Shown: positions 16,099 to 24,313, counted from the stretch's first letter. The stretch: DNA of 26,119 bases from VGMD01 sp964552055 (GCA_964552055.1 CAZKFL010000028.1:1-26119), one strand, 5' to 3'. Translations and numbers: made by a program. The notes: generated from the sequence alone by a model not told the origin.

Positions 16099-16899
16099 TT
16101 ATTTTTTGGGAGCAGGTTTTTTGCGTGACAACGTTCTCATAAAAGCCTTTATCAGCGAAAAGAATATATAGCCCCATGAGATGACCATTAGTAGAATTGA
16201 TAGGCTGTAAAAAAGTCCGTAAAAGATACCAATTGCAATTACGCTACCAAGGAGAAGGTAACGGAAAGAAAAGGGTCTTTGGAGATGGACTGCTTTTTGA
16301 GAGGGAAATCTTATGCGACTAACCATTAGATAAGCAACTATGATTGTGATAGTTGACAAGATAATTGTTTGCATGACCTCTGATCTTGGAAAAATAATTT
16401 GCATGAGGGGAGAGTTTAAAAAGAGGTTAGGGGCAACGATTGCAAGTGCCGCTGCAGGAATTGGCAACCCGATAAAAACTTTTTTATCCTCTGCTTTTGC
16501 ATGTTTTGCTCTTACGTTAAATCTTCCAAGTCTTAAGACTCCGCAAACGGTGTACAGCATTGCTGCAGCTAAGGCAAAAAAACTTAATAGAGAACCTTGC
16601 AAAAGAGCTAAAGACTTAAGTATAAGAACAGCTGGAGCAACACCAAAAGAAATAGCATCTGCCAAAGAGTCAAAAATAAGGCCGAATTCACTTTCTGCTT
16701 TAATCGCTCTTGCCAAAGCTCCATCCAAGACATCAGCAACTCCTGCTAAAATTAGGACCAAAGTCATTTGGTGCAGGAATTCATAAGTACCTATTCCTGT
16801 CATATTTGCTTTGAAAATAATATAAAGACCGCAGGCCAAACCAAATGCAGTCACAAAATTCGGAATAAAATTGATCTTTTTCATACCTTTCTTATACAC
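16099..16899 (-). CDS. pssA: CDP-diacylglycerol-serine O-phosphatidyltransferase
   Basis: 266 residues. It makes phosphatidylserine from CDP-diacylglycerol and L-serine in the inner membrane, the step before phosphatidylethanolamine. The full CDP-alcohol phosphatidyltransferase motif is present: D56xxD59G60xxA63R64x8G73x3D77x3D81. Several hydrophobic segments surround it, with a basic tail (RKKPAPKK). The opening KKINFIPNFVTAFGLACG is typical of bacterial type II Pss. The start is uncertain: the GTG at 16899 has AGGA 4 nt upstream, while the in-frame ATG at 16884 (MKKINFIPN) looks more like the family start but has a poorly spaced site. The neighbours rmuC and nrdAB match the chlamydial order. 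It has its own terminator and is divergent from the gene at 17013. Confidence 0.93.
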   Translation of the reverse strand: MYKKGMKKINFIPNFVTAFGLACGLYIIFKANMTGIGTYEFLHQMTLVLILAGVADVLDGALARAIKAESEFGLIFDSLADAISFGVAPAVLILKSLALLQGSLLSFFALAAAMLYTVCGVLRLGRFNVRAKHAKAEDKKVFIGLPIPAAALAIVAPNLFLNSPLMQIIFPRSEVMQTIILSTITIIVAYLMVSRIRFPSQKAVHLQRPFSFRYLLLGSVIAIGIFYGLFYSLSILLMVISWGYIFFSLIKAFMRTLSRKKPAPKK

Positions 16900-17012
16900 A
16901 ACTTCCTAAATATATACAACACACCGATTTCAATATTAATATCAACAAATTATAAGCAATCATAATTCCACAATCTAGTATTATCTAATAGAATAATTAG
17001 GTAATAATTATA

Positions 17013-18680
17013 ATGAAAAATTCAATAAAATCACTAAGACCTAAGGCCAATAGTCTTATAGATCTACCAACATTTTTACACTCTAAAGACCCTCTTAAAA
17101 ATCAAGTTCTTGGAAATTCAATTTCAGAACTAATGGAAAATGAATCATTCCCGGCGCCTGTTCAAAAGTTTTTCGAGCTACCGAAATTCAAAGAACTTAT
17201 TGAAAGACTTAGAGAAGGAACGTTAGATGGCGAGCTTCTTGAATCAAAAGAAATTCATTCATTACAATTGTTATTAGAGTCATTCCATAAATTAGTTCAT
17301 CTCGATTTTGATTTTGAAGAAATTGAACATCCTGTAGTTCAAGCTAAGGTATTGGAACAGAATATCCAAGACTATCTCAGCTGCATCGTATTATTTTTTC
17401 CGTATGATGGGAAGATTATTAATGAAATTCTTACCGATCTTTTTCAAACGGTTCACTTTTTCACAGACAAACTTAAAAGCACAATATTAGAAAATGAGAC
17501 TTTCTTTAGCGATCAACTTAATCTATTTATGCATTCAGAAGTTATTTCACTTATGCTACAGCTTGATAGATCAAATTTTTTAAACTTAACAATGGAAGAA
17601 TGGTATCCAATTGCAATTGAATTAAATATAGATGCAAAATTAGGCGCAAAAAAAAGCGAGCTTTCAAGCTTAGCAAAAGGGAATGCCCATAAAATCATCA
17701 ATCAACTCCAAACTATCATTGCAGACATGAGTCACATTTACTTACGAAATCCTCCGGAAGATCTTGCTGATAGCATTAAAACGAGTATTCTTACCGCGCT
17801 TTCTGAATATGGAGATTTAGAGAAGCTTTCTGGCCAAAAAGTAAATGAGCTTTTCTATCTTGAATTCTGGAAAGAAACCTACGCGATTATACTTACAAAA
17901 GAAAACGGATACTTAACTAAACTTAGATCCCTCTCTAATCTTCTTATGCCTTTAAAAATGAGCTTATTTGAGTTGATTAATGATTATGGCTTTGTTTTGC
18001 CGACACCCTTTTCAGCTTACTTTAAATTGATAGTGCAACCTTCCGAATTTATTCTATCTATTTTGGGCAGAGCCAATTTAATTGGCGCTGAACTTTCTAT
18101 TGGATTCTTTAACACGCAATATGAATATCTCAATGAAATATTAAGCTCCCCTGATCACGAAAAAGTTCCCTACAGTTGCAAAGAGAAATTAGATCTTCTT
18201 TTACCGACACTTATATCCTTTTTAGAAACCTATTATAAAGCAAAACCGATGACTTCCCTTACGAATCTTAAAAAGCAGCTAGAAAATTTATATAAAGGGC
18301 CTGCTGCACTTCAAACTTATTCAACCGAAGAAATCAATCACGAAATCTCCTTAGCATTAAATGAATTTATCTCACCTGAAAATCCCCCTCTTGCAAGACT
18401 CGAATCAACTTTACATAAAATTACGAGCGAACTTCGAGTCATCCTAAATGAAGTAAATTCTAGCACCATAGAACATCGAGTTTTAAAGGAAAAATTATTT
18501 TCTTTAGAAAATGTCGATCTCCCCTCTTTTGCTGAAACATGGCATACACTCGGTGAGGTTCTAGGCCTTATATTTATTTACCTGTCACAACACGAAAATG
18601 GGTTCCTAGAAAATCTTGAAAAATCACTGAAAAATCTTTTTTCTGCTCATTTTTTTAGAGCCTTATTTGAAGAAAAGTAA
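17013..18680 (+). CDS. Unrecognised helical protein between pssA and nrdA
   Basis: 555 residues that I do not recognise. The sequence is leucine- and glutamate-rich and appears almost wholly alpha-helical, with regular hydrophobic spacing, no signal peptide, no clear membrane span and no catalytic motif. Very few cysteines or tryptophans are present. The first ~40 residues are basic and Ser/Asn-rich, as in some type III secretion substrates, but this is weak. The ribosome site is a poor AGGT 12 nt before the ATG, in an AT-rich divergent region shared with pssA. A weak poly-A/poly-T hairpin near 18740-18763 may end it. It sits between two genes that I recall as adjacent in C. trachomatis, so it looks like a lineage-specific insertion. 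The length and intact frame argue that it is a real gene. Confidence 0.75.
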   Translation: MKNSIKSLRPKANSLIDLPTFLHSKDPLKNQVLGNSISELMENESFPAPVQKFFELPKFKELIERLREGTLDGELLESKEIHSLQLLLESFHKLVHLDFDFEEIEHPVVQAKVLEQNIQDYLSCIVLFFPYDGKIINEILTDLFQTVHFFTDKLKSTILENETFFSDQLNLFMHSEVISLMLQLDRSNFLNLTMEEWYPIAIELNIDAKLGAKKSELSSLAKGNAHKIINQLQTIIADMSHIYLRNPPEDLADSIKTSILTALSEYGDLEKLSGQKVNELFYLEFWKETYAIILTKENGYLTKLRSLSNLLMPLKMSLFELINDYGFVLPTPFSAYFKLIVQPSEFILSILGRANLIGAELSIGFFNTQYEYLNEILSSPDHEKVPYSCKEKLDLLLPTLISFLETYYKAKPMTSLTNLKKQLENLYKGPAALQTYSTEEINHEISLALNEFISPENPPLARLESTLHKITSELRVILNEVNSSTIEHRVLKEKLFSLENVDLPSFAETWHTLGEVLGLIFIYLSQHENGFLENLEKSLKNLFSAHFFRALFEEK

Positions 18681-18775
18681 GAGCATTGAACTGCTAGTCA
18701 AGCTCAGAATCAGCCCATCCATTTATTTCTTTTTTCACAAGAAAAAACATCTCGTTTTTTTTCTAGACTTTTAGG

Positions 18776-18803
18776 TTGCAAATACAATATGTAGTGTCAT
18801 AAT
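18776..18803 (+). promoter_or_regulatory. Promoter of the nrdAB operon
   Basis: TTGCAA (-35, 18776-18781) and CATAAT (-10, 18798-18803) are 16 bp apart. The spacer is exactly the first NrdR box. Transcription should begin near 18810, giving a leader of about 40 nt before the nrdA ATG. Confidence 0.6.
18782..18797. promoter_or_regulatory. NrdR box 1
   Basis: ATACAATATGTAGTGT matches the general NrdR-box pattern (ACACAATATATAGTGT, recalled) at 14 of 16 positions. It occupies the promoter spacer, where a bound repressor would block RNA polymerase. It forms a pair with the box at 18814. Confidence 0.75.
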
Positions 18804-18813
18804 ATAGATAAGA

Positions 18814-18829
18814 GCACAACATATAGTAT
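18814..18829. promoter_or_regulatory. NrdR box 2
   Basis: GCACAACATATAGTAT matches the same pattern at 13 of 16 positions. It lies 32 bp, about three helical turns, from box 1, the spacing usual for cooperative NrdR binding. It sits just after the predicted transcription start. Confidence 0.72.
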
Positions 18830-18850
18830 TTTTTGAAGGGAGAGCATACA

Positions 18851-21800
18851 ATGAAAACTAAATTAAATGAAGCAATTGCAGGGGAGCTACTTGAACAGGT
18901 TTCTGTTAAACTTACCTTGGTAAAACGAAATGGAAGTATTGTTCCATTTGATACAAACCGAATCAAAAAAGCAATTGAGCTTGCTTTTAGAGACACAAAA
19001 AAGACACCTCTTCCACTTGATCTACCTTCAGGACTGAGCCAAATCATTGATAGACTAGCAACATCGGTAGTAGAAAGAGCTTTAGAGCTTGGAAAAAAAG
19101 GCGTTTCATTAACAGTTGAAGGCATACAAGATATCGTTGAAGTGACGCTCATGAAAAATGGATACCATGATGTTGCAAGAGACTATATTATTTATAGAGA
19201 TAGTCACAAAGCTGCTAGAGAATCACAACCTTCAAACATACGAATTATGAGAAAAGACGGCAGCACAAAAGTGCGCTTTAGTCCTATGAAAGTTTCCTCT
19301 ACATTTGAATCCATCTTTAGAGAGATAGCAAAGCTGCCAGATGGCCCTCTACCTTTAGATCTTATTGTTTCAATTAATGAACTTACTGAAAAAGTCGTAA
19401 GCAAAGTAGTAGAAGCCCATCTTGAATCTCGAATTTTATCATTAAATGACCTCTCTGACCTTTTTGAAGAAATACTAATGCTGAGCGGCTTTTTCAAAGA
19501 GTCAAAACATTATATTTTAATTCGAAAAGAAAAAGATGATAAAGACAATGCATCATTTACTAGAGGAATACCACATACTGGAAGTCGAAAAGTAAATATC
19601 ATTTCTGATGAAGGCAAGACAATTTCCCTTTCTGAAATCGATATTAAAAATCGCCTCTCCTACGCTTGTAGAGGACTTAGCGGGATTTCTGTTGAAGATT
19701 TACTAGAAGCCACCCTCATGAACTTTTATGATGGCATTAAAGAAAGCGAAGTTGATACCGCAATGATTATGGCAACAAGAGCCCACGTTGAAGTTGATCC
19801 TGCCTACTCTTTTGTTACAGCAAGACTTCTCCTTGATAAGCTTTATCGAGAAGTATTAGAAGTTTCATCACTTGACTCCTCTCTTGAAAAAACACATAAA
19901 TCCTACTTTATCACATATATTAAAAACGGAATTTCTCTTGAAAGACTCTCGCCTGAACTTCTAAACTTCGATCTAGAAGCGCTCGCTAATGCAATGGATC
20001 TATCACGTGATGATAAATTCCAATACCTTGGACTACAAACTCTTTATGACAGATACTTCATTCACAATGCGGAACGAAGAATGGAGACCCCACAAATTTT
20101 TTGGATGCGCGTTGCCATGGGACTTTGCATCAATGAAAAAGAGAAAACTGCCCGTACAATTGAATTCTATACAATTCTTTCAGAACTTAACTATACACCA
20201 GGTACTCCTACTCTTTTCAACTCTGGCACAATGCACTCACAACTAAGCTCTTGCTACCTCTCTACAGTAAACGATGATCTTGTTCATATATTCAAAGTAA
20301 TCTCTGATGATGCCCAACTCTCTAAATGGGCCGGAGGCCTTGGTAATGACTGGACCTCTGTCAGAGCAACAGGTTCTTTGATTAAAGGCACAAACGGCAG
20401 ATCACAAGGCGTAATCCCCTTCTTAAAAGTTGCTAATGACACTGCCGTAGCAGTCAATCAAGGCGGAAAGAGAAAAGGCGCATTATGCTCTTACTTAGAA
20501 ACTTGGCACCTTGATATTGAAGACTTTTTAGAACTTAGAAAAAATACGGGTGATGAAAGAAGACGTACTCATGATATGAATACAGCAAACTGGATTCCTG
20601 ATCTATTTATGAAAAGGGTTCAGGAAAACGGTCAGTGGACACTATTTACACCGAGTGAAACACCTGACCTTCACGATTTATATGGCGCTGCATTTGAAAA
20701 GCGATATGTTGAATATGAAAAAATGGTAGCTGACGGAAAACCTATCCTTAGCAAGAAGGTGGAAGCTGTATCTCTTTGGCGCAAAATGATTAGCATGCTT
20801 TTTGAGACGGGCCATCCTTGGATTACCTTTAAGGATCCATCTAATATTAGATCTCCACAAGATCATGCAGGGGTTGTTCATAGCTCTAACTTATGCACAG
20901 AAATTCTTCTCAATACCTCGAAGGAAGAAGTGGCTGTTTGCAATATTGGTTCAGTGAACCTAGTCGAACACTTTGATGGTGTTGCACTAGATGAGGTGAA
21001 ACTTGCAAAAACTGTAAGAACAGCAATTCGCATGTTAGATAACGTAATTGATGTGAATTTCTATCCAATACCTGAAGCTGAAAAGGCTAATAAAAGACAC
21101 AGAGCTATTGGAATTGGTCTTATGGGCTTTCAAGACATTCTCTATATGAAAGGAATTAGCTATGCAAGCCATGAAGCAATAGAGCTTGCAGACAAAACCA
21201 TGGAGATGATTTCTTACTACGCAATACTTGCATCATCAGAACTTGCTAAAGAGCGCGGTACATACGCCTCTTATGAGGGTTCTAAGTGGTCTAGAGGATT
21301 GCTTCCAATTGACACAATTGACATTCTTGAGAAAGAACGCGGTCAAAAAGTTGATATGGATCGAAATACAACAATGAATTGGGATATCGTTAGAGAGCAT
21401 GTGAAAAAACATGGAATGAGAAATTGCAACACGATGGCGATTGCCCCAACAGCAACCATTGCAAATATTATTGGTGTCACTTCCTCAGTTGAACCGACAT
21501 ACAAAAACCTTTATGTAAAATCAAATCTATCCGGTGAATTTACCGTTCCAAATAGCTACCTTATCGTCAAACTTAAGGAGCTTGGACTTTGGGATCCGGA
21601 AATGCTTGATGATCTTAAATATTATGACGGCTCACTTGAAGAAATTGAGAGAATACCAAAGCACATTAAGGAACAGTTTCTCACAGCCTTTGAAGTTGAT
21701 CCTGATTGGGTCTTAGAGTGCGGTTCTAGACGTCAAAAGTGGATTGATATGGGACAATCTCTTAACCTATATTTGGCTGAGCCAAGCGGTAAGAAGCTTC

Positions 21801-22027
21801 ATGACATGTACATGAAAGCTTGGAGTAAAGGTCTTAAAACAACCTATTATCTTAGAACTCTCAGCGCAACACAGATTGAAAAATCGACAACCGATATCAA
21901 TAAGCGCGGCATCCAACCAAGATGGATGAAAAATAGTTCAGCCTCAGCAAACATTCAAATTACAAGAGAACCTGCAAAACCTAAAGCTTGCACTTTAGGT
22001 GGCGAAGGTTGTGAAAGTTGTCAATAA
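18851..22027 (+). CDS. nrdA: Ribonucleoside-diphosphate reductase alpha subunit, with three ATP-cone-like domains
   Basis: 1058 residues. It is the catalytic subunit that reduces NDPs to dNDPs with NrdB. Residues 19-125, 129-226 and 246-335 look like three successive ATP-cone domains. The first is canonical (VKRNGSIVPFDTNRI, 24-38). The second (MRKDGSTKVRFS, 133-144) and third are more divergent, so dATP/ATP sensing may rest mainly on the first. The catalytic core carries C468 and C697 (the redox pair equivalent to E. coli C225/C462). N680, C682 and E684 sit in NLCTE, with thiyl-forming C682 equivalent to E. coli C439. The tyrosine pair is Y999-Y1000 in TTYYLRT, and the C-terminal CESC (1054-1057) is the shuttle pair. 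The ATG at 18851 is chosen because GGGAG lies 8 nt upstream. It is under two NrdR boxes and in operon with nrdB, 17 nt downstream. Confidence 0.97.
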   Translation: MKTKLNEAIAGELLEQVSVKLTLVKRNGSIVPFDTNRIKKAIELAFRDTKKTPLPLDLPSGLSQIIDRLATSVVERALELGKKGVSLTVEGIQDIVEVTLMKNGYHDVARDYIIYRDSHKAARESQPSNIRIMRKDGSTKVRFSPMKVSSTFESIFREIAKLPDGPLPLDLIVSINELTEKVVSKVVEAHLESRILSLNDLSDLFEEILMLSGFFKESKHYILIRKEKDDKDNASFTRGIPHTGSRKVNIISDEGKTISLSEIDIKNRLSYACRGLSGISVEDLLEATLMNFYDGIKESEVDTAMIMATRAHVEVDPAYSFVTARLLLDKLYREVLEVSSLDSSLEKTHKSYFITYIKNGISLERLSPELLNFDLEALANAMDLSRDDKFQYLGLQTLYDRYFIHNAERRMETPQIFWMRVAMGLCINEKEKTARTIEFYTILSELNYTPGTPTLFNSGTMHSQLSSCYLSTVNDDLVHIFKVISDDAQLSKWAGGLGNDWTSVRATGSLIKGTNGRSQGVIPFLKVANDTAVAVNQGGKRKGALCSYLETWHLDIEDFLELRKNTGDERRRTHDMNTANWIPDLFMKRVQENGQWTLFTPSETPDLHDLYGAAFEKRYVEYEKMVADGKPILSKKVEAVSLWRKMISMLFETGHPWITFKDPSNIRSPQDHAGVVHSSNLCTEILLNTSKEEVAVCNIGSVNLVEHFDGVALDEVKLAKTVRTAIRMLDNVIDVNFYPIPEAEKANKRHRAIGIGLMGFQDILYMKGISYASHEAIELADKTMEMISYYAILASSELAKERGTYASYEGSKWSRGLLPIDTIDILEKERGQKVDMDRNTTMNWDIVREHVKKHGMRNCNTMAIAPTATIANIIGVTSSVEPTYKNLYVKSNLSGEFTVPNSYLIVKLKELGLWDPEMLDDLKYYDGSLEEIERIPKHIKEQFLTAFEVDPDWVLECGSRRQKWIDMGQSLNLYLAEPSGKKLHDMYMKAWSKGLKTTYYLRTLSATQIEKSTTDINKRGIQPRWMKNSSASANIQITREPAKPKACTLGGEGCESCQ

Positions 22028-22044
22028 AAAGGGATGGTGAAAAC

Positions 22045-23094
22045 ATGACAGCAGTAGTAGAAGAGAAAGAAGAAGCTAAGCAAAAAAGAGTCAATGTACA
22101 ACAAAAAAGACTCATTAATTGCACGAAAGTCGACGTCAATCAGCTCATGCCCTTGAAATACAAATGGGCATGGGAGCACTATCTTAATGGCTGCGCAAAC
22201 CATTGGATGCCAACAGAAGTTCCTATGGCTAAAGATATTGAGACATGGAAATCAAATGCTCTTTCAGAAGCTGAAAGACTTGTTATCATGAGAAACTTAG
22301 GATTTTTTGCAACTGCAGAAAGTCTAGTAGGAAACAATATTGTGCTCGCAATCTTCAAACACATTACAAATCCTGAGGCAAGACAGTACCTCTTAAGACA
22401 ATCATTTGAAGAAGCAATCCATACACACACATTCCATTACATCGTTGAATCACTAGCCCTTGATCCGGGTGAAGTATTTAACATGTATAATGAAATAGGC
22501 GTGATCCATGAAAAAGACCAGTTCCAAATGGATCTCACAAAATCAATACTAGAAGAAGGCTTCACAACAGAAACCTTCGAAGGTGCCCAGAAGTTTTTAG
22601 AAAACCTCATCGGCTACTACATCATCATGGAAGGAATATTTTTCTATAGCGGCTTTGCTATGATTCTCTCCCTCCAACGCCAAAACAAAATGGTCGGAAT
22701 TGGCGAGCAATTCCAATACATCCTTCGCGATGAAACCATTCACTTAAACTTCGGAATTGATCTCATCAATACGATCAAAGAAGAAAATCCAGAGCTTTGG
22801 ACAAATGACTTCCAAGATCACATCTATGATCTCATTGACCAAGCTACAAAACTTGAATACGCCTACGCCAAGTCATGCCTACCAAAAGGCATACTCGGTC
22901 TAACAGCCCCCATGTTCGAAGACTACGTCGGCTACATCGCAGACCGCCGTCTCGAGCGAATCGGCCTCCAGGCCCGTTATAACAAGAAAAATCCCTTCCC
23001 CTGGATGTCAGAAGTCATTGATCTTGGCAAAGAAAAAAACTTCTTTGAAACAAGAGTCAACGAATACCAGTCCTCATCAAACTTGACCTGGTAA
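22045..23094 (+). CDS. nrdB: Class Ic ribonucleotide reductase beta subunit (chlamydial type)
   Basis: 349 residues from the ATG at 22045, preceded by GGTGA; an upstream in-frame TTG is unlikely. It is the metal-cofactor subunit that starts radical transfer to NrdA. Ligands are E92, E123, H126, E196, E230 and H233. Residue 130, where the Tyr radical sits in class Ia, is Phe (HTHTF), and the first ligand is Glu (AESL) instead of Asp. These are the two marks of class Ic, known in C. trachomatis to use a Mn(IV)/Fe(III) centre in place of a tyrosyl radical. Y132, W54 and Y225 match the electron-relay residues of that enzyme (Y129, W51, Y222), at a constant offset of +3. The C-terminal YQSSSNLTW carries Tyr341, expected for radical transfer and NrdA docking. 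Confidence 0.97.
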   Translation: MTAVVEEKEEAKQKRVNVQQKRLINCTKVDVNQLMPLKYKWAWEHYLNGCANHWMPTEVPMAKDIETWKSNALSEAERLVIMRNLGFFATAESLVGNNIVLAIFKHITNPEARQYLLRQSFEEAIHTHTFHYIVESLALDPGEVFNMYNEIGVIHEKDQFQMDLTKSILEEGFTTETFEGAQKFLENLIGYYIIMEGIFFYSGFAMILSLQRQNKMVGIGEQFQYILRDETIHLNFGIDLINTIKEENPELWTNDFQDHIYDLIDQATKLEYAYAKSCLPKGILGLTAPMFEDYVGYIADRRLERIGLQARYNKKNPFPWMSEVIDLGKEKNFFETRVNEYQSSSNLTW

Positions 23095-23105
23095 CTACAA
23101 TAATA

Positions 23106-23138
23106 GGGCCAAATCTCAACGGTTTGGCCCCTTTTCTT
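23106..23138 (+). terminator. Rho-independent terminator of nrdAB
   Basis: GGGCCAAA (23106-23113) and TTTGGCCC (23123-23130) form a perfect 8-bp stem with a 9-nt loop, followed by CTTTTCTT. It lies 11 nt past the nrdB stop and closes the operon. Confidence 0.9.
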
Positions 23139-23139
23139 A

Positions 23140-23168
23140 TTGACATTAAATACGATATCACGTTAATT
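23140..23168 (+). promoter_or_regulatory. Possible promoter of the 131-residue protein gene
   Basis: A perfect -35 TTGACA (23140-23145) is followed after 17 bp by a weak -10 TTAATT (23163-23168). It sits right behind the nrdAB terminator and 33 nt before the ATG at 23201. Confidence 0.4.
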
Positions 23169-23200
23169 TAGTTACTTTCAAAACCATCAAGAGTTTGTAA

Positions 23201-23596
23201 ATGCTTAGTTCCATCTCTAGATCCGCTCAATTTATTTCTACTGAATGGAATAAGGATGGAAAGCACAGGTTCCTAGGAAGCGCTACCGCAGGATATCTAC
23301 TGAACATAAAACTTACTACAGCTATTGGAATCGGAATGACGGGCTACGTCCTCGGCGAAGTTATTTCACGAATCTATCGCAGCTGTTTTGAAAAAGATCC
23401 AGAAGCATTTAAAATAGATTTTTTTACTACAGATGACGCCGCTTATATGAAATATATACACTCACGAGAAAACAGAGTTCTTCAGATAAAAACAATTACC
23501 CCCCTTATTTTTAATATTTCATTAACAGGAATTCCCGGAACGTACCTATCCATCACCACTCTTGCGCTTAGTCTTCTTTATGCAGCAATCAATTAA
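23201..23596 (+). CDS. Small hypothetical membrane protein
   Basis: 131 residues, not recognised. It has two hydrophobic stretches, about residues 33-56 and 98-130, separated by a charged loop that contains aromatic and acidic residues (FKIDFFTTDDAAYMKYIHSR lies around 70-89). A hairpin-like membrane topology is likely. There is no signal peptide cleavage site and no enzymatic motif. The ribosome site is a poor AAGAG before the ATG. It stands alone between the nrdAB terminator and the DUF1761 gene. Chlamydial genomes hold many small two-span proteins, including inclusion-membrane proteins with bilobed hydrophobic regions. The spacing of the spans here does not clearly fit that class, so no role is assigned. 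Confidence 0.65.
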   Translation: MLSSISRSAQFISTEWNKDGKHRFLGSATAGYLLNIKLTTAIGIGMTGYVLGEVISRIYRSCFEKDPEAFKIDFFTTDDAAYMKYIHSRENRVLQIKTITPLIFNISLTGIPGTYLSITTLALSLLYAAIN

Positions 23597-23670
23597 TCAA
23601 TTATTCCTGCAATTATATCGTATTGCATAAGACGCAATTCTTCATCACCCCAAGTATAGAGAACTAGAAT

Positions 23671-23692
23671 AAGTTTACAAGCCGGTAAACTT
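23671..23692. terminator. Hairpin in the gap after the 131-residue protein gene
   Basis: AAGTTTAC (23671-23678) and GTAAACTT (23685-23692) pair perfectly across a 6-nt loop. The following TCTCC is a poor T-tract, so termination is possible but not assured. The rest of the 180-bp gap shows nothing else certain apart from the hairpin at 23745. Confidence 0.4.
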
Positions 23693-23744
23693 TCTCCAAA
23701 ACATGAGATTGAAAAAAAATGGATAAATTAGTCAAATTGGATTA

Positions 23745-23772
23745 ACCTCTAATTAAAATCAAACTTAGAGGT
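23745..23772 (+). promoter_or_regulatory. Hairpin covering the ribosome site of the DUF1761 gene
   Basis: ACCTCTAA (23745-23752) pairs perfectly with TTAGAGGT (23765-23772) across a 12-nt loop. The right arm contains the AGAGG ribosome site just before the ATG at 23777. In the folded state translation initiation would be blocked, so the stem could act as a simple translational switch. Confidence 0.4.
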
Positions 23773-23776
23773 ACGT

Positions 23777-24178
23777 ATGAATTTTTCTTGGGAACTTAGC
23801 ATTGCTATTGTTACAGTCATAAATATTTGTTTGGGGATGTTTTGGTATTCGCCTCTTTTTCTTGGAAAAGTGTGGGCAAGGGCGCATCAATTTGATTTAA
23901 GAAAATTAAAAGCAGGAGTTTGGCATTACGTCGGAAGCATTTTAGTCTCTCTTGTACAAGCTACTATTTTGGCTTTCATAATTCACCAATTTGACATTGC
24001 TACCTGGAAAAGTGGAATGCTATTTGGCGTTTGTCTATGGCTCGGTCTCGTACTTCCCTCCCATTTTTCAGGTGTCATATGGGCTAAAAAACCAATTCTT
24101 GTATACTTAATCGATACCACCTACCTCTTCTGCAGCATCGTTATGATGACTACCCTTGTAACCTATCTACACGAATAA
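23777..24178 (+). CDS. DUF1761-like four-span membrane protein
   Basis: 133 residues with four hydrophobic segments (about 8-26, 49-70, 78-97 and 107-131). The first segment ends in MFWYSPLFLGKVW (21-33), the WYSP...GK.W signature typical of DUF1761 membrane proteins. The function of that family is not established. The start at 23777 is supported by AGAGG 7 nt upstream, although that site lies in a hairpin. No terminator is obvious. The accessory unit with 51-bp repeats begins about 15 nt after the stop, so this gene marks its left edge. Confidence 0.82.
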   Translation: MNFSWELSIAIVTVINICLGMFWYSPLFLGKVWARAHQFDLRKLKAGVWHYVGSILVSLVQATILAFIIHQFDIATWKSGMLFGVCLWLGLVLPSHFSGVIWAKKPILVYLIDTTYLFCSIVMMTTLVTYLHE

Positions 24179-24192
24179 GAAAAATTTTAGCC

Positions 24193-24302
24193 GGCGAAAA
24201 CCTTTGCTTTTTATAGATTTTCGCCACTTATACGACTATACGCGGCGAAAAGCTGCATAAATATTGATTTTTCGCCGCTTATAATGCTATACTTGGCGAA
24301 AA
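24193..24302. repeat. 51-bp tandem repeats of palindromic half-sites (operator-like)
   Basis: GGCGAAAA occurs at 24193-24200, 24244-24251 and 24295-24302, exactly 51 bp apart. Its inverted form TTTTCGCC lies at 24218-24225 and 24269-24276, also 51 bp apart. The half-sites are separated alternately by 17 and 18 nt, and the 18-nt parts share CTTATA and CTATAC. The last unit covers the promoter -10 and start region of the ATPase gene. This points to a multi-site operator, plausibly bound by a dimeric protein. Two full units and one half-site are present. Confidence 0.85.
24264..24293 (+). promoter_or_regulatory. Promoter of the ATPase gene
   Basis: TTGATT (-35, 24264-24269) and TATACT (-10, 24288-24293) are 18 bp apart. 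Transcription would start near 24300, inside the last GGCGAAAA, leaving a leader of about 14 nt that holds GTGAGG. The promoter is embedded in the repeat array. Confidence 0.55.
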
Positions 24303-24313
24303 GTGAGGTCTTC

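Noticed and set aside
16340..16786. 148-residue open frame opposite pssA
   Set aside because: It lies wholly antisense to a gene with a complete CDP-alcohol transferase motif, is Ala/Lys/Ser-biased as expected of a shadow, and has no ribosome site.
18763..19152. 129-residue minus-strand frame over the nrdA start and promoter
   Set aside because: It overlaps the nrdA ATP-cone coding sequence and the NrdR boxes; it is a shadow of a well-supported gene.
22018..22044. TTG start for nrdB overlapping nrdA
   Set aside because: It adds nine residues not expected in the family; the ATG at 22045 gives the usual length and has a better ribosome site.
24193..24302. CRISPR-like short repeats
   Set aside because: The repeated part is only 8-bp half-sites in alternating orientation with 17/18-nt spacers over a promoter, and no cas gene is near. 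An operator fits better.
24284..24313. Upstream ATG for the AAA+ ATPase
   Set aside because: It would start inside the promoter/operator, upstream of the predicted transcription start, and has no ribosome site. The ATG at 24314 has GAGG at good spacing.
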